Assembly: GCA_007922305.1 (NCBI GenBank)
Contig: ML677344.1
Span: 1,502,527 to 1,566,526, forward strand
Origin: Dermatemys mawii
Taxonomy: Eukaryota > Chordata > Testudines > Dermatemydidae
DNA: 64,000 nucleotides
Direction of reading: 5' to 3'
The position numbers and the translations under genes were made by a program. Below are positions 47,967-64,000 of the stretch, in pieces. The notes under the pieces were generated by a model that saw only the letters and a list, made by a program, of their open reading frames with translations, was not told where the DNA came from and did not search any database. Within the stretch, counting starts at the first letter, position 1, and every line of letters starts with the position of its first letter.

Positions 47967-49104
47967 GCGCTTGCGGCCAAGGCAGGGCTACCAGGTGGGG
48001 CCTTGTGCGGCCCTGCCAGGGGCCCAGCCGGTGCTGCCTCAGAGCTGAGGGGTTCTGGGCTTGGGGGCCATGTACAGATACACAAAGGCTGTGGCTGGGT
48101 GTGTGCCCACGTGCGTACCGCCTCGCCACGCTGCCCCAGATCTGCACGTGAGCCCGTCTCTGCTCCATGTGTCTAGGGACAGACAGGGGCCAGAGTCTGT
48201 TCTCATTTCCAGCGGTGTGAATCCGGAGGACTCTGCGTTTACACCTGCGGCTGTGAGATAAGAATCGGGTCCGCCACACCGTCTGTGAAGGATTGTGAGT
48301 CTCCCTGGTGCACTGTGTGGAGACTGCACACGCTCGCACACACCCAGGCTGCAGCCACCACTCAAAGAGCTTTTGTTTGCCCCCAGTTGCTCCTCACTTC
48401 TCGCCCCACTCCCATTGCTCCTGTCTTTGTGCCTTCCCCTACACCTGGGACCCACGGCCTACCCCCTCCCCCACAGGCATTAGGCCCCCTCCCCCCTTTC
48501 AAATCCCTCCCCCAAACTTTCCCTTTCTTGAGCTTTAAAGGGCCAGAAGAAAGCAGCCCGCATCAGTCTGGCCCTTCCTCTGGGCCTCCTGTTGTCTCCC
48601 AGGGGCAGGGCCTTCACCTTTCCTGGCTTCCTGTGCAGTGCTAGGCTCACCCTGTGCACACAGCAAAGTGGCCTGCAGGGGGCGGTCACCCTAGGCAGAA
48701 ACCCCTTCCCCCTAATGACGCCACGCTCCCTTGCTCTGCCTCCCCCACGCTGGTTACTATGAGGGGGGCAGCCGTTGTTACGCAGGGCCACTTGAACCCC
48801 AGGGCTGGGACTGGGAGATGGGCCTGAGCACAGAGCGTGGACTAGTGACTATGCTCAGGAGAACCAGCCAATCAGCTGGCTGCCCTGAGCCCAGCAGGCT
48901 GGAGCGAATACCGCAGCGTGTACCGCCCGGGCCAGCAGAGAAGGTGGCAGGAGGCCGGGGCTCTGTTCCTGGCTCCCTGGGCAAGTCATCTCTGTGCTAA
49001 AAGTTTCCTGAACTCCATTTCCAAAAACCAGACAGTAACGCCAGAGGGACACAGCTCCTCTCTCACGCTTCAAAAGTCATTTCACCCTCCAGACCCACTA
49101 TTTA

Positions 49105-49110
49105 AATAAA
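49105..49110 (+). terminator. TOMT: Candidate polyadenylation signal of TOMT
   Basis: AATAAA in the context atttAAATAAAtccc lies about 1.1 kb after the TOMT stop codon and is the first clear hexamer in the 3' flank. The 3' untranslated region would then cover the otherwise unassigned sequence 47967-49110. Confidence 0.5.
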
Positions 49111-49272
49111 TCCCAAAATATCACCCTGTAACCTTAACTCTGACCCTAGGAGATGGTGACACGAGGCAGAGTTTAGAGTGAAATATGGGCTCATCTATCA
49201 GAGATGGAAGGTGCTAAGCTCCTACAGTGAGGAAGGATGGTCCAGGGGTTAGGCTGCCAACTTGGGACTTAA

Positions 49273-49492
49273 TCTCAAGTCCATCAATGGCTATTAACCA
49301 GGATGGGCAGGGATGGTGTCCCTAACCTCTGTTTGCCAGAAGCTGGGACTGGATACAGGGGATGGATCACTTGATGACCTGTTCTGTTCATTCCCTCTGG
49401 GGCACTTGGCATTGGCCACTGTTGGAAGACAGGATCCTGGGCTAGCTGGACCTCTAGTCTGACCCACTATGGCCGTTCTTATGTTCTTAACT
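49273..49492 (+). repeat. CR1 LINE 3' tail
   Basis: The stretch from aagtccatcaatggctatta to ggccgttcttatgttctta is a CR1 3' end of the subfamily also present at 27387-27995, directly preceded by a tRNA-like stretch. Confidence 0.85.
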
Positions 49493-49629
49493 TAGGATAG
49501 AGAAGTATCTTACCCGCTGTGCTGCCACTGAAAGCCCTTTGAAGTCTTTGGCTAAGTGCTAAGCATTTTCTGTACGCTGTAGTGAGTCTTTTGAGATAGG
49601 ACAAACCCAGCCCCACATCCATCACCCCC

Positions 49630-50480
49630 CAACTTTGGGTCTGGAGCCAAACTTGGTGTCTCGCCCCATCCTCTCTAATGGATGGAGCCAAACATCCGCC
49701 TTTGGGGCCAGGCAGATCCCAAAGTGAGTTTTATTACTGGGCCCATTGTCACAGGTACAGACGATGAATCTTCAGTGGTTAAAGGGATAGCAGAAGAACA
49801 GAGCAGAATCCTTTAGGAAATAAACAAAAGCCACAGACTGATCTTAACACATTAGTTGGGTAGGATACAAATTAACAAATTCTCACCCTGAGTCAGAAAT
49901 AGGCTGGCAGATTCTTAAGGCACAAGTTGCCTCGGCTGTCCCAGGTTTTCTTACACAGGCTAAAAATCCTTCTAGCCTGGGACCATCACTTCTCCCAGTT
50001 CAGTCTTTGTTCCTCAGGTGTTGTCAGCTGTGGTGTTATAGGCAGAGTGAGGACCCCTCATGTGGTCATTGTCTCTCTTTTACATCTCCCCCAACACACA
50101 CTTGCTGGAAAGCTTTGTGGACGTGACCTGGGTCAAAGAGTTTCCATTGTGTGTAGAGTTATCTGACGTGGGTCACAGAGTTGGCATTGTGTAGTGCTAT
50201 CTCTAAGAGGTTTCTACTGCACACAGTTCCCAGGGTAGTCTGTGTGCTTGTGTGCGTTTCCTCAATAAACCACTAATATTTGAAGTACAGAGACAGGGTC
50301 AGTATTCCCAGCTTCAGACACAATGATACATGCAGACCAATTGGATAAACACATTCAGTAAATCATCATCTTTCCAGGGATATCTTATGAGATTCATTTT
50401 GCATAAAGTATCTTAGTTATACCATATCCGTATCATAACCATAGTTCTATGAAGAATATGGGGTGTGACGTCACACCCTA
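49630..50480. repeat. LTR-like interspersed repeat between TOMT and ANAPC15
   Basis: The 3' portion (ggataaacacattcagtaaa, gcataaagtatcttagttat, ending gtgtgacgtcacaccc) parallels the end of the LTR at 39405-40670. It contains caataaacc at 50261. The left boundary is not resolved. Confidence 0.45.
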
Positions 50481-50990
50481 ATCTACACAACTCCTGCACC
50501 GCGCTCCTGCCTCACAGCAATCGGGAGCCTATCTTAGGGCATCCTGACGGCAAAGGCTGCTGACCAGATGTGGCTGTGTGAGCCAACCCACGAGACACGT
50601 GTTGGTTTTGTCTGTTATTTGGACTGTAACAAAGCCATGGCCCCACCTACAGGCCACTTATTGCTGAGTTAAACTTCCTGGGCCCAGTGCAACAGAACTG
50701 AGTTGTCTGATGTTATACTGGGGTTTATAAAGCGCTCTCTCATGTATTCCTTTGGGAATGAAATGATAGGTCAGCATCCTAGTTACTCTCCAGTAGGTGA
50801 GATGAAAACTGCTTCCTGGGTCACCAGCTCTATGCTAGGGAGACGCCCCCTTACATGAAGTGACAGAGACTGTCTCTTACTAAATATACCTACAGCACCT
50901 GACACATTGGGGACTTAATCTTGGGTGGGCTTCTAGGTGCTACTGTAATACTACTAATAAAAAACCTCAAAGAATGGTTTTGAAGTGTTA

Positions 50991-50996
50991 TTTATT
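50991..50996 (-). terminator. ANAPC15: Polyadenylation signal of ANAPC15
   Basis: On the minus strand AATAAA lies about 410 bases after the ANAPC15 stop codon, with T-rich sequence (TTTGAGGTTTTTTATT) downstream. It is the first clear hexamer after the coding end. Confidence 0.6.
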
Positions 50997-51406
50997 GGAA
51001 CCCCCCCATTTCTGTGAGAGCCAGAGATGCACAAAGCCAGCCCCGGTTGCTCTGTCCCACCCCGGCTGTCCCGTGATCCCATGTAGAGCTGTACGTTAAC
51101 AGCAGCTGCCCTATGTGGGCAGGTGCCGAGACCAAAAGCTTCTCTCCAGCTGGCTCCGTTGTGGGGCCTGAGGGTGAGCCAGAGTCTGTTCCATGCACCG
51201 TTCACAAAATGATCACGAGACCGACGGCAGTGGGGACTCTTCCCTGTCCAGAGCTTCCAAGCGCTGCTGTCCATCAGACCCTGCGCTGATGAGCCGTCCC
51301 CTCGGATGCCCTTTGGCGATACCAAGCCAGAAGGGAGAGCTCCCCCGTCCTGCCTTCGGCTCCAGCAGACGCCAGCAGCCTGTAACTTGGTCAAGACGCA
51401 GCTAGG

Positions 51407-55623
<4,217 letters not shown>

Positions 55624-56514
55624 GGCGGGGGGGGGGGGGGACTGTCACGTGACTTGAGGGGGAGGGTCACACCCGGGATGGGGCGCCAGGGGCGTGAGGG
55701 GGCGGGGTTCCCGGGCGGGGCCGAGAGGGGCAGGTCACGTGGGATGGCACGAGGCGGCGCCGTGAGCCGTGCCGAGCCTGCCGGGAGAAAAGGGGGGGAA
55801 CTGACCGGAAGCATATCCTCCCGCGCACCGGAAATGACACAGTAGGACCGCGGTAGCCCCTTCCCTCACGCATGCGCCGTGCTAAGGAGGCTCGGGTCTG
55901 TGGCGAGAAACCCGCTTCTGCCTGGGCAGGCCTGAGCCCCGCCCTTCGTCGGGCTGCCTCGCCCAATCCGGATCCGCTGCGGGGCGGAAGTTCCTGTCAG
56001 GGGCAGCGCCGGCGGCCGGAAGTGGGGCAGGTCCCGCCCCCAGGCGCCGCTGCTCTGCAGGGGCCCGCCGGCGAAATGCCCCTCCCCCCGCTCTGCGCGT
56101 GACGGGCAGCGCGCGGGCGGAGGGGGCGGGGCTTAAAAAAATCCCACGGGCGCTCCACGTGACCGTCCATTGGCCAGAGGGGGAAACTGAGGCACGGGGC
56201 GGTGACATGACCGCAGATTCCTGCTCTGCCTCGCTGCGCGCTAGGCCCCAGCGCCGACACGCTCAGAGCAGGGGTGTGTGAGTCCGTGCTAGTGTGTGAA
56301 ACCCACTTCAGTTGTGAACACTGGTGTAAAACCGCCTGTAAAGCCGGCGTGACAAAGCCCTGGGTGGGATGATTTAGTCGGGGTTGGTCCTGCTTTGAGC
56401 CGGGGGTTGGACTAGAACCCCGTGAGGCCCCTTCCACCGCTGATAGTCCGGGGTTCTGTGCTCTGGTGTTTAGCTGCATCAAGAAGGAATTCGGTGGCAC
56501 TCTGGTATTTTAAA

Positions 56515-56735
56515 GGTGCCCCGTACCAGAGGGGTAGCCCTGTTAGTCTGGATCTGCAAAAGTGACAAAGAGTCTTGTAGCACCTTGTAGACTCACAGAT
56601 GTTTTTGGAGCATAAGCTTTCGTGGGCGAAGAAATTTCCACGACCTTCATCTGACGAAGTGGGTCTTCGCCCATGAAAGCTCATGATCCGAAACATCTGT
56701 TAGTCTATAAGGAGTGACGAGACCCTTTGTCGTAT
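56515..56735. repeat. Retroelement fragment with hammerhead-ribozyme-like motifs
   Basis: The block from accagaggggtagccctgtt through agtcttgtagcaccttgtag to gaaacatctgttagtctata resembles a widespread sauropsid repeat probably related to Penelope-like elements. It contains CTGACGA (56651-56657), a six-pair stem, then GAAA (56675-56678), a hammerhead-like layout, and a partial inverted copy at 56609-56630. Confidence 0.5.
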
Positions 56736-57099
56736 TTTAAAGGTGTATTCATCATCCCTCCAGAGGCTGTGACAGAGCAGCAATCGGCCAGTGAAAGAGT
56801 TAACGGTACTTTAATATTTTAATACTTTGAATCATTTCCTTTTTGTTCCTTAGCCAACCTGAGCAAAATGTTACTGCTGTCATAAAAAAGCCAGAACACT
56901 CTGCCGCGGACCCGCAGCCAAGGCAATCGTGCAACAAGCCCCACCAGAGTCCTGGGGCGTTCTAACACGGCGATCAGGGGACGTTGTAAAAGTTTGTCCT
57001 GGCTGGCATCCTTTGGCTTATTTGCATATGGGCAATGCTGAAACCTGGTGCACTCAGATGCAAGTGAGCTTGGTGCACCCAGAGAGGCATAGTCTAGTG

Positions 57100-57327
57100 C
57101 AGAGGTTTTCAAACGGGGAGTGCGCGAGACCCTGGTGCCGCCGCGGAGCCCGCCTGGGAGACCGCTGAACTCCCGGGTGGGCTATGTTGGTCCCGCCAGA
57201 ATGCTGCCGCAGAAAGCGGAAACTTCCATTTTCTGCGGCGGCATTTCGGCAGACATACCCCCCGGGGGCCGCCAGACTTTTCCCCCCGCGGAAAGAGGTC
57301 ACGGGGTGAAAAGTTTGGAGACCCTTG
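57100..57327. mobile_element. Short hAT-type element with perfect target duplication and internal hairpin
   Basis: Left end CAGAGGTTTTCAAACGGGG; reverse-complemented right end CAAGGGTCTCCAAACTTTT. The octamer gtctagtg is duplicated exactly (57092-57099 and 57328-57335). A 46-base imperfect palindrome lies inside at 57200-57245. Confidence 0.87.
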
Positions 57328-57339
57328 GTCTAGTGAGCT

Positions 57340-60300
57340 TGGCATGAACAAGGAGCTGTATTCCCTACCTCCTGGGCGGGTGTTGGAGATAGTGCTTTTG
57401 ACGATCCAGGCAAGTTATGAATAAATGTCTTGGCTCATTTGGACAGAAACAGGCCCGTGGGGTTTGCAGTCGTGTCCTTTCAGACTTGGGCAGCTCCACT
57501 GGATTTGTAAGGTTAGAAAGCACAGTAAGGGGGTAGTGTCTTGTCCAGGATGCTCTTTACTCCTCTGAGATGATTGTGGGGCTTGAACGTCCCCCAGCTG
57601 GGGGGACAGCTGGGATGAGGCAGGATGGTGCAATGGTTACAGCCCCTGTCTCTGGCCTGACTCAACTCTGCTAACTTCTCGGGGATCCTGGTGTAGTAGA
57701 AAGAGAGCCTAAGGCATTGGCCTGGTGTAGGAGACCTGGTGTGAGGCCTAACGTTTGAACTAAAGTAGTGGTCAAGCCATAGTGCTATGAAGCAGAGGTA
57801 GTAAGAGTCGGGCTGTGAGCAGAAGTTAGGCCCTGTTATATAACATGTCTGCTTGCAAGAACAGAGCTGTCATTGCAAAAACACAGACATTCCTGAGAAG
57901 TGGTAGGCACAGGCCACTTGTGATGCTGTGCACCTTGGGGGAACATCCAGCATCTCCACCTTCATCCTTATAATATGATTGTGTGGTATCCAATGCAAAA
58001 TGAGTCATGTCAGGTGTCTTCAGAAGGCTCATGATGCATGGAGCATTGCTGTTATAGTGATGTTATAGGTTGTAATTTCATGTATCTAGTTATGAGGCTG
58101 CATATGTGTCCTCATGGCTTAAAACAAGCCCAAGCAAAACTCTCCAGGAGCAGAGGGGCAGTTCACACCTCATCAGGGCATGTATGGGACAAACCCAGCC
58201 CAGCCTCACAGGAACAAAGGACACTGCCTAAGCAGCAACAAAGGATCTGTTGGACTCTCAAGTGAGTCACCCTCCTTCCCTTGGTCAGTTTGGAACTGTG
58301 ATGAGGTAATGCTCACCTGACTCTGAAGGGGTGGGAGGCAAAGCCAACAGGGAAGAAAGGACATGATAAAAGGGAGAGACATTTGCCATGCTCCCTCTCT
58401 CTTCCACCTACATCTACAGACACCACCACCAAGCAACTGAAGCGCTGATCAAAGAGGAGAGCCTGGCTGAAGAACAACCAGCCAGCCTGTGGTGAGAAGC
58501 ATCTAAGTTTGTAAGGGCACTGAAAGTGTTAAGATCACCTTAGGATGTGTTTTGCTTTTATTTTATTTGACCAAATCTGACTTCTTGTGCTTTGACTTGT
58601 AATCACTTAAAATCAATCGTTTGTAGTTAATACATCGTTTATTCTTCCTGAAGCACTGCGTTTGGTTTGAAGCTTGTCAGAGACTCCCCTGGGGATAACA
58701 TGCCTGGTACATATCAATTTCTTTATTAAACTGATGAACTCATATAAGCTTGCAGCGCCCAGCGGGCATAACTGGACCCTGCAAGACGGAGGTTCCTAGG
58801 GTTGTGTCTGGGACTGGAGATATTGGCTAACATCATTCAGTTGCACAATCCAAGCAGCATCTGGCCAGAAGTGCTCACTCATATAGCTGGGAGCAGCTTA
58901 CATGCTAGAAGCTGTGAGTGAACAGCCCAGGAGTAGGGGTCTCAGAGAGGAGCAGGGTAAGGCTGGCTCCCAGAGTCAAGGATTGGAGTGACCTAGCAGA
59001 TCACTGGTCCAGATAACACCAGGGGAACATCACACCTTCCAGAAGCGTGGGACCAGAACACCCCGATACCAAGTATGGTACAAACACACTCCCCAGAATA
59101 ACTGGAACATGCTGACCCCTCTTAAAGATAAGGTCAGGATAACAGGGTGATGGATAGAAATGTTTTCATTGAACCAACATATATGAGGTGATGCGTGGTA
59201 ACCAACCACGTCAGAGAAGCCACATACAACTTGTGTGTATCGAGCTATAAAGAGGTCTCAGAGGTGGTGTCTTTGTCTGGCCTGGAGGGAATGGAAAGTC
59301 CCACCATTCACTGTGTTGTATTAAAATAGAAATTAATGTTTCTTTTGGTATGTAACAAGCATAATTCAGTACTGGCCCCAGGTTATGCCTGACTATGAGA
59401 AAGAGGTGTTTCCCAGCTCACATACCAACGCTGTGCTAATTGGAATGCCTCTCAGTAAAATTTACAAGGTCAGTGTTAATTGTACCAGTACGCTTTAGAT
59501 GAAGAGTCTGTTCTAAAGAGTGATAAGAACGTTGTCAAAACAGCTGTCCTCCAGAACACAACAATAAGATTTGTTAACTCTCATCCTTTATACTCCTTAT
59601 CTTATTTCTTTTTTTTTACTGTATAGCAAGTGGTGTGAATAGATCTATTGAGACCAGTCATGCCCCAGTAATTGTAGGAGGGTTATGTTAAAGTAAGGGT
59701 AGATAATAAAATAGAAATATAATAAGAAATATGGTGGGTGAAATGGGGGATGGGTGTGAATGTATGTTTGATCTGAATAAGTAATAAAAGGGTAAAAATG
59801 CCAGCCTGAGAATTACAACCCTGACATCAGTTGGCTGAAGAAATGCATGGAGTGAGATGACCGGGTGACCCTGAGGGCAAACTGGAATCCACAATCCAGA
59901 AGGCGTGGGGGACGAAGAACCGGAGAACAAGATAACACCGAGCTGTCATGGATGTTCCATCTGCTGATTAAACATCACTTCAAACGTGGGACTAGGGATT
60001 GATCACCACTTCAAACATCAAAGCAGCATGATGAAGCAGATTCCATAGACTGGTACAGGGATGAATTCCTATAAAAACAGAACCTAAAGACTGAGGACTT
60101 TGAGTCTGATTCTGCAACCACCCTCCAGGAGCATCAGATGCGCAACTGACAAGACTCGGCTCCATCCTCGTATCCAGGCTACCTGGCCAGTGACTTGGCA
60201 TGAGCACTTCTAGGCTGGTAACTATAACGACCTTGCAGAACTTTGTGTGTGTGGATGAATGAATGTGTAAGAGGATGGAATGTTATAGCTAGAACTGATC

Positions 60301-60540
60301 GCTTACTCTGACTCTTTTTGTATTCACAATAAACGTGACATTTTTGCCTTATCCACTTTAATAAGACCCTGCTGGTTTTTATTCTATTGGTATAACAACT
60401 GGGCTGTTCCACTGTAACGGGCACACATGGCTCAGTGGTTCTGTAGAGACGACGGGATACTAGCACCGTGCTTCATCGAAAATAAATCTGGCCAGGCACT
60501 TTCGCTACTGAAACAGATCTGTGGTTTTATTGGTTTGGTC
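57340..60540. repeat. Interspersed-repeat-rich tract, LTR-like in part; no gene recognised
   Basis: The stretch at about 58350-59040 (ending gataacaccaggggaacatcaca) reads like a high-copy turtle repeat. The stretch 59150-60540 contains AATAAA motifs at 60330 and 60481 and is moderately AT-rich. No exon, conserved peptide or long open frame was recognised. Confidence 0.35.
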
Positions 60541-62739
60541 GAGGTGTGCCGCGCTAGCTGTCTGCAGAGAGCTGGGGCAGCACACTGAAAACTACAGCCC
60601 GGGCACAGAGGTTTCCCATGACCCAGTCATTTCATGAGACAGTTTCAAAGTCACCCCCAGTTCAGAAGCGATGCAGCCGGAGCCCCCAAATCGTCACCAG
60701 CTGTGCCCCAGAGGATGGCTTACACCTCTTCCCTTCTTTTCTGGCACCCATGGGACTCCTCACTGAGCCAACTGTGGTGCCAGATTTTTTTGACAGGTGA
60801 AGGCACAAATCACAAAATACCGATTTCCCCCGCCCCAGTGAATAATGCAATAGCTACTGGAAGAAGCAGAAGGCAGACCTGGAAGCAGGAGCTGCCACTG
60901 CTACCCAAGTTGGCATGGGTGGTAGAGCATGAGGTGGCCCCGGGGTGCTGGCATCAACTCCTTGTGCCCATGCATGGGGCCTATGAGAAGGTGCAAACCC
61001 CATCCCTGCCCGCTGCGAACTCCAAGCAGCCATCCTGCCGTGGCCTCACCAAGCTGTGGTATCCACAGTAATGCCCTTCCAAAGTGACTCCTGGGTGTGG
61101 TGAACTGCCATGCTGATTACCGCTATTCCTGTACATGGAAACACGGCTCTGAGCAAGTCCCTTGTCTTTGCAATCAGCCGCAGTGATCCAGGTTCCAGAG
61201 GTTACCCTGACGTTCATGCAAGTGAATTACTCCTGGCCCTTTATCAGGTACTTTTGCTTGTGTGGTAACATCTCTGGAGTGAAGATAACCAGAACCACTT
61301 GTGCTTCAATGGCGTTTTCTCACCCACAGCTCAAAGGTGAGCAGGCCAGATTGCCTGTCAGTCAGTCCAGGGCTCTAACCACTAGCTCACCGTGCCTCAC
61401 GTATTCTCCAATGTGCGACTACAGTGCATTGAAGGGGTTCAAAGAGGTGCCCACAGAACAGCTTGGAGGCAGCATGGCCTAGTGCTCAGGGTGCTGACCT
61501 GGTCTGTAGAAGTCCTGGGTTCATGCCTCGGCTTTGCCCGGTGACTGTGTGAGTCATGTTCTGCTATAACACTGCCTCACAGCCAGGCTCTCTCAGCTGT
61601 ACTGGGGCATCCCAGGTCCAGGCAAACACAGGCCAAGTGGAGCCCTCAGATGAGTGGGTTATTTACTGAAAGATTAGAAGGAAGAGGCTTGAGCAAGAAG
61701 TTCTATGACTCCTTTATCTCACATGAGATACAGAGCAAGGGAAAAGCACCCAGAAGCTTGGACTCTCTTTATACTCATCGGCCAAGGGTTGATCAGACAT
61801 CTGACCTTTGAAATGAAGAGCTGGGATTGCCTTCTTCCAGGAGATTCGGCTGCCCTCCTGCCAAACGCAGCGAGTTCCGTGTTCGTTACTAACTCTGAAG
61901 GTAATGAGCGTGGATTAAAACTCAGCCTTGTTCATCACAGCACCGAGCTGCTCAAAAGCATTCAGGCCTGGGCTGGGGGGAGCTTTGCTATTAACTCCAG
62001 AGGTGTAGCTGCTCTGCTAAGCTGTTGCTTGAAGGTACCACAAAGAACTTTTTGGGTTTGGACTTTCTGTAAGGTATGTTCCCCGGGTGTTTTAATGTGT
62101 TTTTCTCATGTGATCAAGGCTGGCTGGTGTCTCATGTCTAAAGTTTAGATGTAAATGTAATTAGCTTTGACAATGCTTTTTGCATCTACAGGGGGTTGGC
62201 ATTGCTTTCAAACTGCAGGCCCTATATGCCTTTCCTGTGCTTTGCATGCGGGGAGCTTTCAGGCGTATAAGGCTGTTGTAGGGAGGGGGCCCTTAATCTG
62301 CAGTTTATAGGCTAGTATCTGAAGATGGAGGAAATCACTTAATGCAGAACAATGGGAGGTTGTTTTTAAAAGTGGTGGTGGGCGGTGGCAGTCTAATAGC
62401 ATTGCTCTCAGGTCTTGTAGCATCTGCCTTTAAAGGTCTGTGGAAACTAGCTCAAGGGATGCAGAGGCCAGTAACCTAAAATGAAAAGAAATAATTTGAT
62501 TCTCCCTTTAAAATTCCCCTGTGAACTGGCTTTTGTGAGTTTCACATGCTCTTTGGGTTTGTGATCCTCCCAGCATAACATTGTGCTAGTGTGTAACTGA
62601 CCAGTCTGGTTTCCCTGTCCCAACTGAGTGGAAGGTAACAGGAACCAGACAGTGCTAGGGGGAAGGTAGTGACTTAGTTTCCTTCCCTACCCCAGTTAAA
62701 GGGCTACTAGAATAACTTATCAATACATTAGAGCTGTCA
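60541..62739. other. Right flank, no gene recognised
   Basis: Apart from the tRNA-derived SINE at 61463-61560, nothing is identified. The folate-receptor genes that follow ANAPC15 in mammals were not seen here. Confidence 0.45.
61463..61560 (+). repeat. tRNA-derived SINE fragment
   Basis: It has tRNA-like internal promoter boxes: an A-box-like ggcctagtgctcagg and a B-box-like gggttcatgcc about 35 bases later. Similar but weaker tRNA-like starts occur at 43112-43150, 49230-49262 and 57610-57650. Confidence 0.55.
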
Positions 62740-63205
62740 AGAGAAAAGCCCCAGGAGTGACTCAAGGACAGGAAAATCTGCCTCACACAGAGAGACTCCA
62801 GGAGCTAGATCTGTTTAGTTTAATTAAGTGAATGCTAAGGCATGACTTGAACGGTTCCCAAGAACTTATATGAGGAGAAGAAATGTAATAATAGATGGCT
62901 CTTCAGTCTAGCAGGAGAAGATCTGACACAATCCAATGGCTGGGGAAGTTGAAGAAGATAAATTCAGACTGGAAATAAAGTGTAAATTTACAAAAGGGAG
63001 GGTAACAAACCAACTTCCTAAGGGTCATGGTGGATTCTCCATCACTGGCAACTTCTAAACCCAGATTGGGTTTTTTTCGGAAAGATCCGTTCTTGTTTGA
63101 GCAGGAATTAATTCAGGGCAGGTCTCTTGTCTCTGCTGTGCAGCATGTCAGACTAGGTGATCACAACGGCCGAATGATTTATAAATTCTCCCCCATGTCA
63201 GCTTG
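62740..63205 (+). repeat. Old CR1 LINE fragment
   Basis: Degenerate but recognisable CR1 3' sequence: gagagactccaggagctagatc, then a run ending ggtgatcacaacggccgaat and ttataaattctc. No open frame survives. Confidence 0.6.
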
Positions 63206-63940
63206 AGGGGTTCCACTCTCGTGCAACGGTTGCCTGCATTCAAAGAGCATGGAGATGAGTTAAGCAGTGTCCTCATCTGGGAATGGGGTAATGCCACAGG
63301 AAGAGGTGATCCAGGCAAACTCAGGGCCTGGGGTTGGGGCCTGATTGATTTCTCTCCTAACCCAAAGGCCGGAGGCGTGTTGGAGCTGAAGGCTCTGGAT
63401 TATAAGCATGACTGTGAATTTGTATCTGGTAACAGTGTGCAGTACATGGAGGCTGTGCAAAGACCTGCCTGGGGGAGAGTTGATGGTCAGGGTCTGTGCT
63501 TAACCTGTTCCCCCTTCCACAGGGGGCCGTGTGGCTGAACAGGCTAATGTTCAGGAAGAGATCTGGCTGGCTCTGAGACTGGCTAACAGCAGCTGGGCAG
63601 GAGCTCACTGGCTCCAAGCCAGCGGTGCTCAGCCATGTGAATCTCCGGGCAAGGGGCAGATTGTGCAACCAATGGCAAGGGCCTGGTGCTGTAAGACAGA
63701 GGGAAGGGAAGGGAATCAGTGCAGCCGGTGGGGGGAGAGGCACTCCTAGCTAGGGTGGGAACCAGCAACACTAGAGGCGAGGCTGGGGGCGGTCGGCTCA
63801 GACGTTCCAGATGGACGAGAAGTCAAAAAGGTGGGTGCAACACTTGTGTCTGGTTGAGACACCTAGGGTATGAAGACCTCCAGCAGGTAGCTTCGTTCTC
63901 TCTCTCTCAGGGTTTCATAGAGCACAGGCTGTATGTAGCG

Positions 63941-64000
63941 CAGGGGTGGGGAACCTTTTTTTGATCAGGGGCCCATGGAGGCTCAGGGCTTCCCCTAGGC
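63941..64000. mobile_element. Left end of another hAT-type element, cut by the window edge
   Basis: CAGGGGTGGGGAACCTTTTT followed by gatcaggggccc resembles a hAT end like those seen elsewhere in the window. The preceding octamer is atgtagcg (63933-63940). The right end is not available, so the call rests on the terminus only. Confidence 0.5.

Overview
This is vertebrate nuclear DNA, most likely from a turtle. Genes are split by GT-AG introns, and two promoters sit in CpG islands. Between the genes are CR1 LINE 3' tails, MIR-type SINEs, many hAT and Tc1/mariner-like DNA transposon remnants, and LTR-like sequences. The CR1 tails, LTRs and hAT families look chelonian to me from memory; no search was possible. 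A sizzled-type gene argues against placental mammals.

Gene order: LAMTOR1 (minus; exons 1-4 at 15692 to 3006, last exon beyond the left edge), a sizzled-type secreted Frizzled-related gene (plus; 26377-30735), a TIPARP-like CCCH/WWE/mono-ADP-ribosyltransferase gene (plus; 34099-37691), TOMT (plus; 44524-47966), ANAPC15 (minus; 55623 to 51407). All exon junctions were placed by hand. They are canonical, keep the frame, and give 291, 554, 259 and 121 residues for the four complete genes. LAMTOR1, TOMT and ANAPC15 are also neighbours on human 11q13.4, so the block is conserved. The sizzled-type gene and the PARP gene lie between LAMTOR1 and TOMT.

The genes do not form one pathway. LAMTOR1 anchors Ragulator on lysosomes, ANAPC15 is an APC/C subunit, TOMT is an O-methyltransferase-fold protein of hair cells, sizzled restrains chordin-cleaving proteases, and the PARP probably mono-ADP-ribosylates proteins. 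The LAMTOR1 and ANAPC15 promoters share CACGTG E-boxes, including a perfect GTCACGTGAC beside the ANAPC15 start codon.

The rest is intronic or intergenic and shaped by mobile elements. Seven hAT-type elements can be delimited by inverted ends and 8-bp target duplications (five perfect or complete pairs, two with two mismatches), and an eighth is cut by the right edge. One carries the C-terminal remnant of a transposase. Around 39.3-40.7 kb a small transposon is split by an LTR that itself holds two more small elements. A 10-N gap at 16272-16281 lies in a minisatellite whose flanks are duplicated. No coding gene was recognised right of ANAPC15.
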